Assembly: GCF_023091745.1 (NCBI RefSeq)
Contig: NC_068910.1
Coordinates: 54,051,272 to 54,115,271, forward strand
Origin: Budorcas taxicolor
Taxonomy: Eukaryota; Chordata; Mammalia; Artiodactyla; Bovidae
DNA length: 64,000 bases
Direction of reading: 5' to 3'
Below the pieces are notes generated by a model that saw only the letters and a program-made list of their open reading frames with translations, did not search any database and had not been told where the DNA came from. Of the stretch, positions 24,331-34,117 are shown one piece after another (positions within the stretch are counted from its first letter, which is position 1; every line of letters begins with the position of its first letter). Position numbers and translations under genes: made by a program.

Positions 24331-24845
24331 GGAACTGTTGATTTTCCATGCACCTTTTTTGATTTTCTAAGAGTCTGAGGAAGAACAGCTTTCTGTGGGT
24401 TCCTGCTGCAAGGAATACGAAGATATCTTCCACTTTTACTTGTAGGACCTGAAGGGATGTGGATACAGTGCAAGTTTTCCTTTAAGTTACTATGGGAACC
24501 TGAAACATTGCCATGTGGACCCCTCCCTGGATGTCTTGGAAAGTCGGCACCTTTGTGGAAATTCGACAGAAGTGACCCTGTGCCAGTCCCCAGACCAGGC
24601 TTCCAGAGGCTTTGCACGCTTCCTCTCTCTGGAACCCTCTCCATACCCCGAGAACAAGCCCAGGTGAGGTTCCCAGAGAATGAAAGACCCTGGTGAAGAC
24701 AGAGAAGCCAGCTGTCCCAGCCACGGCCAACCTAGACATTCAGCCATTGCTCAAACACCCGAGGAGATCCAGACAGGAGCAGTGGAGTGAAAACTGATTC
24801 AGGCTTTCTGGGAGAATTTTGTAATACATGAGCCATGTTTATAAT
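24331..24845. other. Unassigned flank sequence
   Basis: It is moderately GC-rich with overlapping open frames on both strands, but no domain or splice signal supports a gene. An old LTR origin is possible but not shown. Confidence 0.4.
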
Positions 24846-25475
24846 GGGCAGTTTGACCCAGTCATTACAATTCCAGTATCTGACTCTAAGGGAATAATTT
24901 AACTAACGTAAAAGGTTATTTTAGGAACATTTTTTTTTATAATATCAAAAGTTTGAAACACTACAGAGTGCCTCACTAACGGGATGATAAAATGAGGATG
25001 CACATATACAGAATTATACTCTGAAACTTTTACAAATAAACAGCTGATATGTAGGTGGTACATATAGATGACAGAGCTCTAAAGGAACCTCTCTATATCA
25101 TATACTTTAGTCAATGAAGCATTTTAGAAAGCATATATTTTATAGCATGACCCTTTATTTATTTATTTGGCCACACTGTGTGGCTTGCAAGATCTTAGTT
25201 CCCCAACCAGGGATCAAACCCAGCCCCCCTGCAGTGGAAGCTCAGAGTTCTAACCACCAGACCACCAGGGAATTCCCAGTATGAACGTGTTTTTGAGTAA
25301 GACAGTCTGTAGCTATATTTCTGCATAGAAAAATGTCTGGAAGAATATACATATAAATTATTGACAGTGGTTTCTTCTGGGGAGGTGTTACAGGTATATT
25401 TCACTTTCCACAATGTATCTTTGTGTATATGAATCTTTACAAATGAACGTCCATTTTAATAATCATCAAAAGGAC
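24846..25475 (+). mobile_element. L1M 3' end, sense, split by a CHR SINE
   Basis: Old L1 3'-region text is interrupted at 25150-25277 and resumes as attgacagtggtttcttctgg, then caatgtatctttgtgtatat. It is diverged. Confidence 0.55.
25150..25277 (-). mobile_element. CHR-type SINE nested in L1M
   Basis: tttatttatttggccacact, ccaaccagggatcaaaccc, ccaccagaccaccagggaat: a short-form antisense CHR. Confidence 0.85.
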
Positions 25476-25477
25476 GT

Positions 25478-26159
25478 AATTTCCATTTTGGAAAATACAT
25501 GTGTATATGGCTGTACTGCTAAGCTGCATGTGACCCTTGTAGTGATCTGATTTTCTTGGATGTAATCCTCAGGGTGGTCCTCAGGGAGCTGCCGGTTTAC
25601 ACGGTGGCGGGCTGTCCCTACTCTCACCGGGGTGTTTTCACCTTCCCAGCAGATGGTAACGTTGTGTGGACACGCCAGAGCTGAAGCCCAGGCAGCAGGC
25701 TGTGTGTGCAAGAACAGTGGACTTGGCATCAGAAGACCTGGGTTCAGGGTTCGTGTCGGCTCCTCCTTTTCTGTTTCAGTCGTGCTCTGCAGCTCGTGCC
25801 ATCTCAGTTCCCCACGGGATCGAACCTGTGCCCCTGCAGTGGGAGCGCCGAGCCTCCACCGCTGGACCGCCAGGCAAGTCCCTTGGCGGTCCCTCCTCCT
25901 CTCTGTTTTTTCCGCAGTGAAATCAGGCTTCATTCATCAAACAGTGTGCATTTATGGAGGATTGCTGCATGCAGGCCTTGTGGCTAGGTGCTAGGGGCCC
26001 CAGCTCCTACGCTGCTTTTCTTCCCAATGGTGACAGGAGAGTCAGTTCCTGCATGAACCAAAGTACATAACAGGAAAAGGAACTCCAGGCACTGAGCTGT
26101 ACTTCCAGTGGTTTCATTAAGCAGAGGAAAGGAGACTGGATCCATTAGGAAGCAAGTGG
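25478..26159. other. Mostly unassigned; holds a CHR SINE remnant at 25800-25882
   Basis: catctcagttccccacggga, tcgaacctgtgcccctgcag and ccgctggaccgccaggcaag (25800-25882) are an antisense CHR head. The rest shows no recognised feature; open frames over it are products of the SINE and GC-rich DNA. Confidence 0.55.
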
Positions 26160-26334
26160 AACAGCTCAGTGGTGAAGAACTCAGGCTCATTAGCCAAACT
26201 GCCTGGGCTCAAATTCTAGCTCCAGCAAGCCGGGGGGAATCTTTTTCTTCTTGTAAAGTGGTTTTATCCAGATATTGTAAACATATTTTATTAAATTTTT
26301 AAATTTGTTTCTATGTATCTTATTTTTTACATAG

Positions 26335-26532
26335 TCTTATTTATTAATTTTTGGCCGCGCTGGGTCTTAGTTGTGGCACTCAGGATCTTCGTTGTGGTGA
26401 GAAGCCTTAGTTGTGGTGCAGGGATTAGCTGCTCCTGGGCAAGTGGGAGCTTAGTTTCTGGGCCAGGAAGTGAACCCATGTCCCCTACATTGGAAGGTGA
26501 ATTCTTAACCACAGGACCACCAGGGAAGTCCC
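26335..26532 (-). mobile_element. CHR-type SINE
   Basis: Antisense CHR: ttaatttttggccgcgctgg, gcagggattagctgctcctg, aaccacaggaccaccagggaa. Confidence 0.85.
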
Positions 26533-26544
26533 TCAGTTTTTTGT

Positions 26545-26677
26545 TAAAATTTTTAATGGAAATATATTAATAGTTGATTTACAACGTTGTGTTACTTTCA
26601 GGCGTACAGCAAAATGACTAAGTTTTACTATGTATATATTATATATAGTATTAGATTCTTTTCCACTATAGGGGGTG
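26545..26677 (-). mobile_element. L1 3' end, antisense
   Basis: ttgatttacaacgttgtgtt, actttcaggcgtacagcaaa and attcttttccactatagggg match the antisense ruminant L1 3' terminus. Confidence 0.8.
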
Positions 26678-26967
26678 TTGCTTAACATTTCTCTGATTCA
26701 GTTTTCCTCCACCTGTAACACAGGAGCAGTAACTGTATGCAACTCTTGTTGTTGTAAAGATTAAACAAGTTATTGTGTATAACACATGTGGCACAGTGCC
26801 TGACACATAGTAGCTGCTCAATAAATATTAGCTGTTACCGTTATTACTCGGTAGAGAGCACATTAGGTCAGCTGCTGCTGACACAGTCGTGAGCAAGTTG
26901 AAACAGAGGGTTCTCTCTCCATTTGTGGCTCCATTTATGACCGACTACGCCAGTGATTACCTACTCT

Positions 26968-27028
26968 TCATTTTTTCAAATTTATTTTACTGAAGTATAG
27001 TTGCTTTCCAGTGCTGCGTTAACTTCTA
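26968..27028 (-). mobile_element. L1 3' terminus, short antisense fragment
   Basis: aaatttattttactgaagta, tagttgctttccagtgctgc: only the terminal 60 bp of an L1. Confidence 0.65.
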
Positions 27029-27540
27029 GTGACTTCCTACTCTTGCTGGTCCATGAACACTCTCCCAAGACTTTATGTGCCATTGGCAAGAATGATAGTC
27101 CCAGCTAGAGGAGGGGCTCTGCAAACAATTACTGGAAACTCCAGACTAGCTCGCTGGGTCCATGTGGAGAAGCTAGAGTAGTCGGTTCCCTCCTGGTGGT
27201 GACTGTTTCTGCTTATTATTTGAAAAGGTGTGGTGTTTGTCTTTTTGTTCCAATCATGTATGGCTTCCATTCCCAAATTCTTCACATGGCCCAAGATGGC
27301 TGTTAGATTTCCAGTTGCTCTACTTACATTTGTATTTTCCTTAATGATTTATGCAGTCTGGGTGAGTTAAGGAAATAAGTCCTTGTTTTGGGTTTGTAAG
27401 CTTTACAGATATTTTTGCCAATTTATTGTCTTTTGTTCTCAAGCTGTTTTTCCCACGTGAAAAGAATTCTGCAAGTATCTTTTCTCAATTTGTTATACTA
27501 TAGTGGGTCAAGAAAACTTTCTGGAAGAAGTGACTTTGTT
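27029..27540. other. Unassigned flank sequence
   Basis: There is no recognised gene or confident repeat. A diverged L1M (27310-27500) is possible. Confidence 0.4.
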
Positions 27541-27753
27541 TAAAACTCCAATGATCCAAGAATCCTACTCTTGGGCACGTATCTGGAGAAAACTCTAATT
27601 TGAAAAGTTGCATGTACCCCAATGTTAATAGCAGCACTATTCACAATAGCCAAGACGTGGAAGCAACTTAAGTGTCCATCAACAGGTGAATGGAGAAAAA
27701 GGCATATATATATATACACACATACACAATAGAATGTTACTCAGCCATAAATG

Positions 27754-28000
27754 TACTCTTGCCTGGAAAATCCCATGGATGGAGGAGGCTGGTGGGCTAC
27801 AGTCCATGGGGTCGCAAAGCGTCAGACACGACTGAGTGACTTCACTTTCCCTTTTCACTTTCATGCATTGGAGAAGGAAATGGCAACCCACTCCAGTGTT
27901 CTTGCCTGGAGAATCCCAGGGACGGGAGAGCCTGGTGGGCTGCTGTCTATGGGGTCTCACAGAGTCGGACGCTACTGAAGCGACTTAGCAGCAGCAGCAG
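27754..28000 (+). mobile_element. Bov-A2-type SINE with (AGC)n tail and 12-bp TSD
   Basis: Two tandem Bov-A units (cttgcctggaaaatcccatg; cttgcctggagaatcccagg) end in five AGC/GCA repeats. cagccataaatg at 27742-27753 and 28001-28012 is a perfect target-site duplication inside the L1. Confidence 0.93.
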
Positions 28001-28530
28001 CAGCCATAAATGAAACAATGCCATTTGTAGCAACACAGATTGACCCAGAGGTGATCATACTCAGTGAAAGAAGTCAGACAAAGACAAATATCATATGATA
28101 TCAGTTACATGTGGAATCTAAATATGATACAAATGAACCTATCTATGAAATAGAAACAGACTCAAAGACAAAACATTTTTGGTAACCAAAGGGAAAACGG
28201 GGTGGGAAAGGAATAAATTAGTTCAAGGTTAGTGGATACAAACTACTATATATAAAATAGACAAACATGCTGTACAGAGGAAACTAACACAACATTATAA
28301 AGCAACTATATGCCAATAAAAATTAATACAACAATAAATTAATACATTTATTAGTAAATTAACAAAAATCAATAAAATAGATAAACAACTAGGTCCTACT
28401 GTGTAGCACCGGGAACAATATTCAATATACTGTAATAAACCATAATGGAAAGAATGCAAAAAGGAATATGTATATATACGTAAAACTGAATCACCTGAAA
28501 CTAACACAGCGTTGTAAATCAACTGTGGTG

Positions 28531-28734
28531 GTTTAGTTGCTAAGTCGTGCCCAACTCTTGCGATCCCATGGACTATAGCCCACCAGGCTTCTCTGTCCAT
28601 GGGATTTTCCAGGCAAGAATACTGGAGTGGTTTGCCATTTCCTTCACCAATGGATCTTCCCAACCCAGGGATCGAACCCGGGTCTCCTGCACTGCAGGCA
28701 GATTCTTTACTGATTGAGCTACCAGGGAAGCCCC
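28531..28734 (-). mobile_element. Bov-tA SINE
   Basis: Antisense: ttgctaagtcgtgcccaact, ggatcgaacccgggtctcc (B box), ending ctaccagggaagcccc; inserted near the 3' end of the L1. Confidence 0.9.
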
Positions 28735-28971
28735 CCAAATAGACTATACTTCAGTTAAAAAAGAACAATGATAACAAAACCCCCAATTCCATGGGCGAGG
28801 AGCTCAAGCCTGGTGAAGAGGCAGAGAAGAGCGGGGACACATGTGCGCCCTTCTTGGTCACGGCCTTGCTTTTTCTTGCAGCACATCTGTTCCATTCACC
28901 TCTTGCCACTAATTTACCTCCTTGGCCATGTCTGATCCCACACAGCTGGCCTGCTCTCGGAGCATCCTGGC

Positions 28972-29290
28972 TGCTATGGTCTGATATCTGTGTCCCCTCA
29001 AATGCCTACGCTGAAATCCCAGTGCCCAATGTGATGGTATGAGGAGGTGGGGCCTTGGGGGGGCGGTGCTCTTGTAAAAGAGACCCCACAGAGCTCCCCA
29101 GACCTCTCTGCCATGTGAGGACACAGTGAGAAATCTGAAGCCCGCAAGAGGGTTCTCAGCAGAACCTGACTGTGCTGGCTCTTTGATCTTGGACTTCCAG
29201 ACTCCACAGCTGTTAGAGATACATTTCTGTCGCTAATAAGTGCCCAGTCTGTAGCATTCTGTTCCAGCAGCCTGCACAGACTAGGACACA
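28972..29290 (+). mobile_element. MaLR LTR (MST/MLT1-like)
   Basis: It starts tgctatggtctgatatctgt, then cccaatgtgatggtatgagg, aggtggggcc, taaaagagaccccacagagc and gccatgtgaggacacagtga: an MST/MLT1-type LTR in sense orientation. No internal region follows, so it is solitary. Confidence 0.8.
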
Positions 29291-29987
29291 GGCCTGGACT
29301 GCTCCTCTCAGCAGTAGCTCCTCTCTCCTGCAACGGGGCTATCTCAAGGGTCTCCACTTTTCAGTCCAAAGTGCAACTGGACTCAATGAGCAGTGGCTCA
29401 TCCAGGCACAGGTGCACGGGATAGGATGAAGTGGTAGTGGCTGAGGTTCAATGATATGAAATAAGATGAGGGCACCTGCCTGCTTGTAGCTGGATCCTCA
29501 GGTGGCAGGCCCCCATGTGGGGTGCTGTCTGGGGGTGTAATGACTGACACATGGCTCAGTATGTGCCCACTTCCCTGTCCTCACATCAGTGAAGGGCTTC
29601 ACACACACTCACACACAGACCAGCTGGCTCAGGCAGTGCTATGCTGTGGTATCAAAATGGTTCCTGAAATCTCAGCAGCTGACAGCAAAGACTGTGTGCA
29701 TGTGGCCAGTCAAAGCTAACTGGCTTCAGCTCTGTCACACATTTCCTTAATCCAGGACCCAATCTGAAGGACAGCCTTGAGCTGAGACACGCTGCTCCCC
29801 TAGCAGGAGGGGGAGAAAGATGGGGGAACCACACGATGGCCCTTAGACTTATGTTTGGACGTAGCATCTATTATATCTGTTCAGTCCACTGGCCAAAAGA
29901 ATTCCGTGGCCAAGGCTGAGGTTCATATGGAGGGAACATATTCCTCCCATGGGAAGAGATGGTATTTTGAACCAAATAAACATTCTC
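29291..29987. other. Unassigned flank sequence
   Basis: I see no gene or recognisable repeat; a short (CACA)n run lies at about 29602-29618. Confidence 0.45.
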
Positions 29988-30118
29988 ATCCCAGCCACTA
30001 GTAAAATTAGTTCCATTTTGCAGGTGAGAAGACTAAGGCTTAAAGAGGTCACTTGATCAAGGTCATAGATTTGAATTCAGCCCTGTCTGGCTTCAAAGTT
30101 CAGTCCTTTCTACCATGC
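29988..30118 (-). mobile_element. MIR SINE, antisense
   Basis: attttgcaggtgagaagact, aaggcttaaagaggtcactt, ttgaattcagccctgtctgg: the antisense MIR core and head. Confidence 0.8.
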
Positions 30119-30839
30119 AGTCTCGTGATTGGGGGGGTGGGGGTGGGGAGGCTATCTCTTTTTATACTGTGTGGGCACTTGGGATTGTAATTTATTTGGG
30201 GGCACAACCATGTCTCACCAGCCCCAGAAGCTTCTCCATGAAAATTTCTAGAACTGAGCCACCTTTGAAAGCTTCCTGGAAGGATACGGAGGTAGAAAAG
30301 GGTCAGGCTTGGAGAACTGGCCCCATGAGAGCTGACTCTATTCCATTTAGTAATTTTTTAACTGTTGAATTATTTACCTGTGTTATGAGTTTCTAGGTAA
30401 GGACCACCTATCAATCTTTTTGTTTTCATGTGTGTGTGTGTGTGTGTGTGTTTGTGTATGTTGGGGGTGGGTAAGATCCTCAAAGCTCTTTTCTAGGTAA
30501 TTTTTAGAAACTTCCAGATTGCATTGGATATTTATATGCACAAAAATGATGAGTGCAGTGGAGAGTGTAACCCATCTAATTTTGCAGAAGAACAGCAACT
30601 CCACTTTAGATTTAGAAACCCAGCTGCAGCTCCGTGCGCCTCCATTGGGGGTGGGGGCAGAAGTTACAGTCAATACACAGAATACTTTGCTCTGTGTGTA
30701 GGTATCTGTGATCTCTCGAGCTTTCAGTGCAGTCTTACCCATTTCGGAGCCTCTGGTTCCCAAGTGCGTCGTGCTGTCTTGATAACACCAGGTATGGTTG
30801 GATTGGCTAGGTTGACGTGTGTCCATCAGTGTAGCGATT
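30119..30839. other. Proximal flank with G-run cluster and (TG)n
   Basis: There is no gene or transposon. Two simple features stand out: a G-run cluster at about 30129-30149 (G-quadruplex-capable) and a TG dinucleotide run at 30429-30451 about 1.25 kb upstream of the OSBPL10 ATG. Confidence 0.6.
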
Positions 30840-31479
30840 AAGGTGAGGCCAGAGCTGCGTCCAGGACGCTCAACTGAAGGAGGCGCTTGCAGGAATCCGA
30901 GCACTCTTGCCCCACTCAAATCCTAGCCCGGGTGTCCACTGTGCGTTTCTCATAACTCCAGTGGGTGAAAACGCCCCGGGCGAGTTTACCTGCCTTCTTC
31001 TCCCCTCCCCTCCCAGACACGCAGGAGAGCCCGGAGGACCTCCTAGCCCTGTTCCTCGGCTCGGCCAGCGAGGTCGATGTCCAGGTGACCGTGTACGTGT
31101 GTCCGGCCCAGGCTCGGTGCGGAAGACATAGAGGAGTTGCGTGTGACCGGTGTTAGGCCGGGCGGGTCCATATCCGGGTGGACCCAGTGGGTGGGGCCGC
31201 TCCTCCCGCCAGGTCCCGAGGTGGGTGCGGGGGTGGGGAGTGACGCGCGGAGATTCCCTTTCGCACCTTCCCATCGAGAGGGGGCGGCAGGGTGTGGATT
31301 CCGGGCGTGCCCACCCTGCGGATCGGCCCCGAGAGCGCCCCGAGCCCCGGGCCTGAGCGGCCCCGCGGACTGGCAAGCAGATCAGGAAGACCTGGAGGAG
31401 GGCTGGCCGAAGCGGCCACCCGCTCCGAACTTGCCAGGGAAACTAGTGCGGAGGGAGGGGCCGGGGCCGCGACGGGGGA

Positions 31480-31486
31480 GGGGCGG
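31480..31486 (+). promoter_or_regulatory. GC box (Sp/KLF-type)
   Basis: GGGGCGG lies 209 nt upstream of the OSBPL10 ATG inside the CpG island, next to other G-rich runs. It is a plausible Sp1/KLF site by motif only. Confidence 0.5.
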
Positions 31487-31556
31487 CCGCAGCTGCATCC
31501 AGCCCCTTTGGCTTCCTTCCCAGCGCTCGTCGCCTCCTCCTCCTCTTCCTCCTGTA

Positions 31557-31563
31557 TGAGTCA
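31557..31563 (+). promoter_or_regulatory. AP-1 (TRE) consensus motif
   Basis: A perfect TGAGTCA lies 132 nt upstream of the OSBPL10 ATG in the CpG island. It could make the promoter responsive to Fos/Jun; by motif only. Its ATGAG also forms the start of an upstream ORF. Confidence 0.45.
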
Positions 31564-31694
31564 GGCGTTTCCCGGGGATTTGGAGCAGCCACGCGCGGCC
31601 CGGGCTCCCGGAGCTGTAGCCGCCGCCGCGCCAGGAGCCCCAGCGCCGGGGCCGCCACCGCGGCGGGCCCCCGCGTCCCGGGCGCGCACGGACC

Positions 31695-31975
31695 ATGGAG
31701 AGGGCAGCCCCGGGCGCGGAAAGCGGCGGGGGCAGCAACAGCAGCAGCCGCAGCAGCAGCCGCGCCACCTCGGCGGGCTCCTCGCCCTCCTGCTCCCTGG
31801 CGGGCCGGGGGGTCTCCGGCAGGTCGGCGGCCGCCGGGCTCGGAGGCGGGGGCAGCCGCAGCAGCCCGGGCTCGGTAGCCGCTAGCCCGTGCGGGGGCAG
31901 CGGCCGGCGGAGGGAGCCGGCGCTCGAGGGCGTGCTCAGCAAATACACCAACCTCCTCCAGGGCTGGCAGAACAG
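31695..31975 (+). CDS. OSBPL10: OSBPL10 first coding exon (ORP10 N-terminus), partial gene
   Basis: This exon encodes the N-terminus of oxysterol-binding protein-related protein 10, a lipid-transfer protein. From the family literature, ORP10 has an N-terminal PH domain that binds PI4P and a C-terminal ORD domain that handles phosphatidylserine/PI4P, and it works with ORP9 at ER-Golgi and ER-endosome contacts. The sequence shows 93 complete codons plus two bases: a Ser/Gly-rich low-complexity leader (residues 1-75, with SNSSSRSSSRATSAGSS at about 14-30), then LEGVLSKYTNLLQGWQN, the usual opening strand of an ORP PH domain. I recognise this as nearly identical to the human protein. The ATG has a strong context (A at -3, G at +4) and an in-frame TAG lies at 31617-31619. 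The exon stops after AG of a split Arg codon, followed by gtaacg. The rest of the gene lies outside the window. Confidence 0.95.
31734..31765 (+). repeat. AGC/CAG trinucleotide tract within OSBPL10 exon 1
   Basis: Interrupted AGC repeats (agc/aac/agc/agc/agc/cgc/agc...) encode the SNSSSRSSSR stretch. Such tracts can change length by slippage; here this would add or remove serines in the leader, ahead of the PH domain. Confidence 0.75.
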
Positions 31976-31981
31976 GTAACG
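31976..31981 (+). other. OSBPL10: Splice donor of OSBPL10 exon 1 (phase 2)
   Basis: The sequence aacag|gtaacg gives a consensus-like CAG|GTAA 5' splice site. Cutting here leaves AG of an Arg codon, as expected because the PH domain continues Arg-Tyr-Phe in the family. Read-through would meet TAA at once (31977-31979), which supports splicing at this point. Confidence 0.9.
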
Positions 31982-32465
31982 CGCCCGCCGCCCGCCCCTC
32001 CCTGCGCGCTGCTCGGTGTGAGTGTGAGTGTGTGCGCGCGATCGGGCCGCCGGCAAGCTGGGGCGGCCTCGGCACCCGGGCCCACGCTGCGTCCCCGCTC
32101 CCCTAGGTGCGCCGCGACCCCACCCCGGGCCCGCATCGCAGTGGCGGGGAAGGAAGGAGAGCCTTGGCACATGCAGGGACTGGAGCGACCGGCGAGCGCG
32201 CTGGTCCCCGGGCCCTGCCGGCTAGCGGCTTCCGGCACCGTTGGAGAAGGACTGAGAGTGGGGGGCAGAGGGGCGTGCGCGATGCCTGTACGTAAGAGCT
32301 GGCCCCATCACGCCAATTCTGTCTGGATCCTAGTTCATTTAAAACTTTGTTGTTTAAAGACGCCACCACCCCCAGGAATCAGCCAGTTATCCTCGGCAGT
32401 TTCCGGGGCGCGCGCTAGCCCCCCGCCCTGTTGGTGGCCGAGAGACTCCGGTCTCTGCGACGGAA

Positions 32466-32841
32466 AGTTCATGTTGTTTTTTCTTTGACACTCTCTCCCC
32501 TTTCAAAATGGGCAGTTCGCTGTTTAAGTTGTTTTCTCGCTTAAGGTGTCTCCTGAAGTTCCCTGCTCACTCTGCTCTCCCACTTGGGACACGTGGAAGG
32601 AGGGGTGTTAGGGCAAGGGATCGCCCTTGTGTGTGTGGACCTAGGCAGTAAGGAACGCTTGAGAGGAGCAGATGGGGCTCTGCGTTTATGCGTAGGTGTG
32701 TGTGTATAGGTTTTCAAAAACAAGTCAAAAATACCAATATCCACGCAAGGAGAGTGGAGAGTTTGTTGATGAGATCTGTGTCAGGTCCTTAATAGCCCTT
32801 GAATATGAGGTCTTGTGGTTCTTAAGGGTGCTTGGGAACAC
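32466..32841. other. Intron 1 start, unassigned
   Basis: Ordinary sequence after the CpG island with a short TG run near 32696-32706; no feature recognised. Confidence 0.45.
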
Positions 32842-32962
32842 GTGTACACCCGTGGCAGATTCATGTTGATGTATGGCAACAACATCAACAATACAGTATT
32901 GTAAAGGAAAATGAAGTAAAATAAAAAAAAGAAAAAGAAAATCACCACCAAAAAAAAAAAAG
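32842..32962 (+). mobile_element. Young L1 3' end, severely 5'-truncated
   Basis: gtggcagattcatgttgatg, tatggcaacaacatcaacaa, tacagtattgtaaaggaaaa and an A-rich tail match the sense 3' terminus of the ruminant L1 whose antisense form is at 50690-50770. Confidence 0.75.
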
Positions 32963-33018
32963 CCGCAGAATGTCTCCAGCTGAAACTGCAGGCAGTTATT
33001 TACATGAAGCTCTACTAG

Positions 33019-33205
33019 GGGAAAGTGTTAGTGGATCAGTTTTGTCTGGACTCTTTGCTACCGCATGGACTGTAGCCCGCCAGGGTTCTCTTTCCATGAA
33101 CTAATTCAGACAAGAATACTGGAGTGGGTAGCCATTTCCTTCTCCAGAGGATCTTCCCGACCCAGGGATTGTACCAGGGTCTCTGCGTTGCAGGTGGAGA
33201 AGGGT
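33019..33205 (-). mobile_element. Bov-tA SINE, diverged
   Basis: gctaccgcatggactgtagc, caagaatactggagtgggta and gacccagggattgtaccagg give the antisense Bov-tA order; the head is incomplete. Confidence 0.8.
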
Positions 33206-34117
33206 GACTTCCTAAGTAAGGAAACTGAGTTGATATTGTAGGCAGAGAACTTTCCCCAGAGTTTCCTTGGAGATCTACTACTGTGTTAGTGGAAGCTGCA
33301 CCTTAACTTTGGGATCCTTTAATTCCCCCAAATAGCCCCAGTGTCAGTTCTTGAAAGCTGAAAAGGAAATAGGTAGAGTGCCAGAGAGGAGGCAGATGAG
33401 AGGACTGAATCTGATTTCAGGTCCTGGTAATTGCCTTGTTAATGGCACCTGGCTGTGCCTTGCTTGTGTAGCATTTGGTTTGTGTGTTGGACAATCACCT
33501 TTAATTCTTTTTTTTTTTTTCCCCTGAAGTAATTTATGAAGCCAACAGAGCTTTTACCCTGGATTAGTTATTTCACTTGGGGATGGCATTTTACCTGCAG
33601 TATATATTAAAGGATTTGTTCTTTGGAGTGGATTTAGGGGAAATTGGTGTAACTCGTGCTTTTGTGTAATTAAATCCTCTGCAGTATTTAGGTTGAAGGC
33701 CAGATTGAGAAGAAGCAAAATTTATAACAGTAATAATACTAATAACAGCAACAACAACATATACTTGATTGCAGGCTACACAGGTGAAATGTACTGTGTA
33801 TACTGCGGAAGTCTCATCTGTATTGAATTTGTTTACTGAGGGTTATAGCTGGCTGCCACTGTTTGTTCTTACCACAGTAGACGCGTTTGTCTCAAAGCCT
33901 ACCATTGCCTTCAAAAGCATTGTCTCTCCCTAGTGGTCAGTGTCTCATTGGGGTTTGTTTCCCGCTGTGGCCGAGGGTGCATCAGTGATCCGGAGAACAT
34001 CTGTGATGGCTGTGCCCGCATGCTTCTCCCTCCTCAAGGGGTTTTAGAAAGGAGGATCTGGACCAGTGAAAAGGAACAGGGAAGAGAACAAAGATGGAAA
34101 CTTTGAAAAATATTCCC
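33206..34117. other. Intron 1, unassigned
   Basis: There is no exon or transposon I recognise. A T-run lies at 33509-33520 and an AAT/AAC triplet run at 33723-33761. Confidence 0.45.

Larger units (their letters stand above)
26160..26838 (+). mobile_element. MIR SINE, split by CHR and L1 insertions
   Basis: The 5' piece (26160-26240: ccaaactgcctgggctcaaa, ttctagctcc) and 3' piece (26678-26838: gattcagttttcctccacct, acagtgcctgacacatagta, gctgctcaataaatatta) follow the MIR order in sense orientation. Confidence 0.75.
27541..28771 (+). mobile_element. Two L1 3' regions in tandem, sense, with two SINE insertions
   Basis: L1 text (gcagcactattcacaatagc; caaaatcaaa-type 3' UTR) runs to a first 3' end near 28330 (gcaactatatgccaataaaa). 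A second copy of the 3' terminal portion follows (aggtcctactgtgtagcacc ... ctaacacagcgttgtaaatc) and ends near 28771 (tatacttcagttaaaaaag). SINEs lie at 27754-28000 and 28531-28734. Confidence 0.8.
31556..31885 (+). other. Overlapping upstream ORF across the OSBPL10 start
   Basis: An ATG at 31556 in weak context opens a 109-codon frame that runs over the OSBPL10 ATG in another frame and ends at 31885, 191 nt inside the coding exon. The product would be Ala/Pro/Arg-rich, with a glutamine run encoded by the same CAG/AGC repeats that encode serines in the main frame. If transcription starts upstream of 31556 this is an overlapping uORF that could lower OSBPL10 translation. GC-rich DNA has long open frames by chance, so a real peptide is doubtful. 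Confidence 0.35.
30840..32465. promoter_or_regulatory. OSBPL10: CpG island with TATA-less OSBPL10 promoter
   Basis: A sharp rise in G+C and in CpG begins near 30840 and fades near 32465; the flanks are AT-rich repeats with few CpGs. The island covers the OSBPL10 start codon and donor. No TATA box is evident upstream of the ATG, but GC boxes occur (31160-31166, 31282-31287, 31480-31486), one of them overlapping a NotI site at 31483-31490. The transcription start cannot be placed from sequence alone. Divergent antisense transcription is common at such islands but is not shown here. Confidence 0.88.

Noticed and set aside
24482..24747. Overlapping frames on both strands in a GC-richer patch
   Set aside because: They shadow each other, lack domains and have no promoter or splice support; an old repeat is more likely.
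28660..28700. Possible tRNA gene (B-box-like ggatcgaacccgg)
   Set aside because: It belongs to the tRNA-derived head of a Bov-tA SINE; no complete cloverleaf is present. The same applies to the other SINE heads.
30870..32238. Several 90-260 codon frames on both strands around the CpG island (for example minus 32170-31382)
   Set aside because: GC-rich DNA lacks stops. These frames overlap OSBPL10 exon 1 in other frames, are Pro/Arg/Ala-rich and show no domain.
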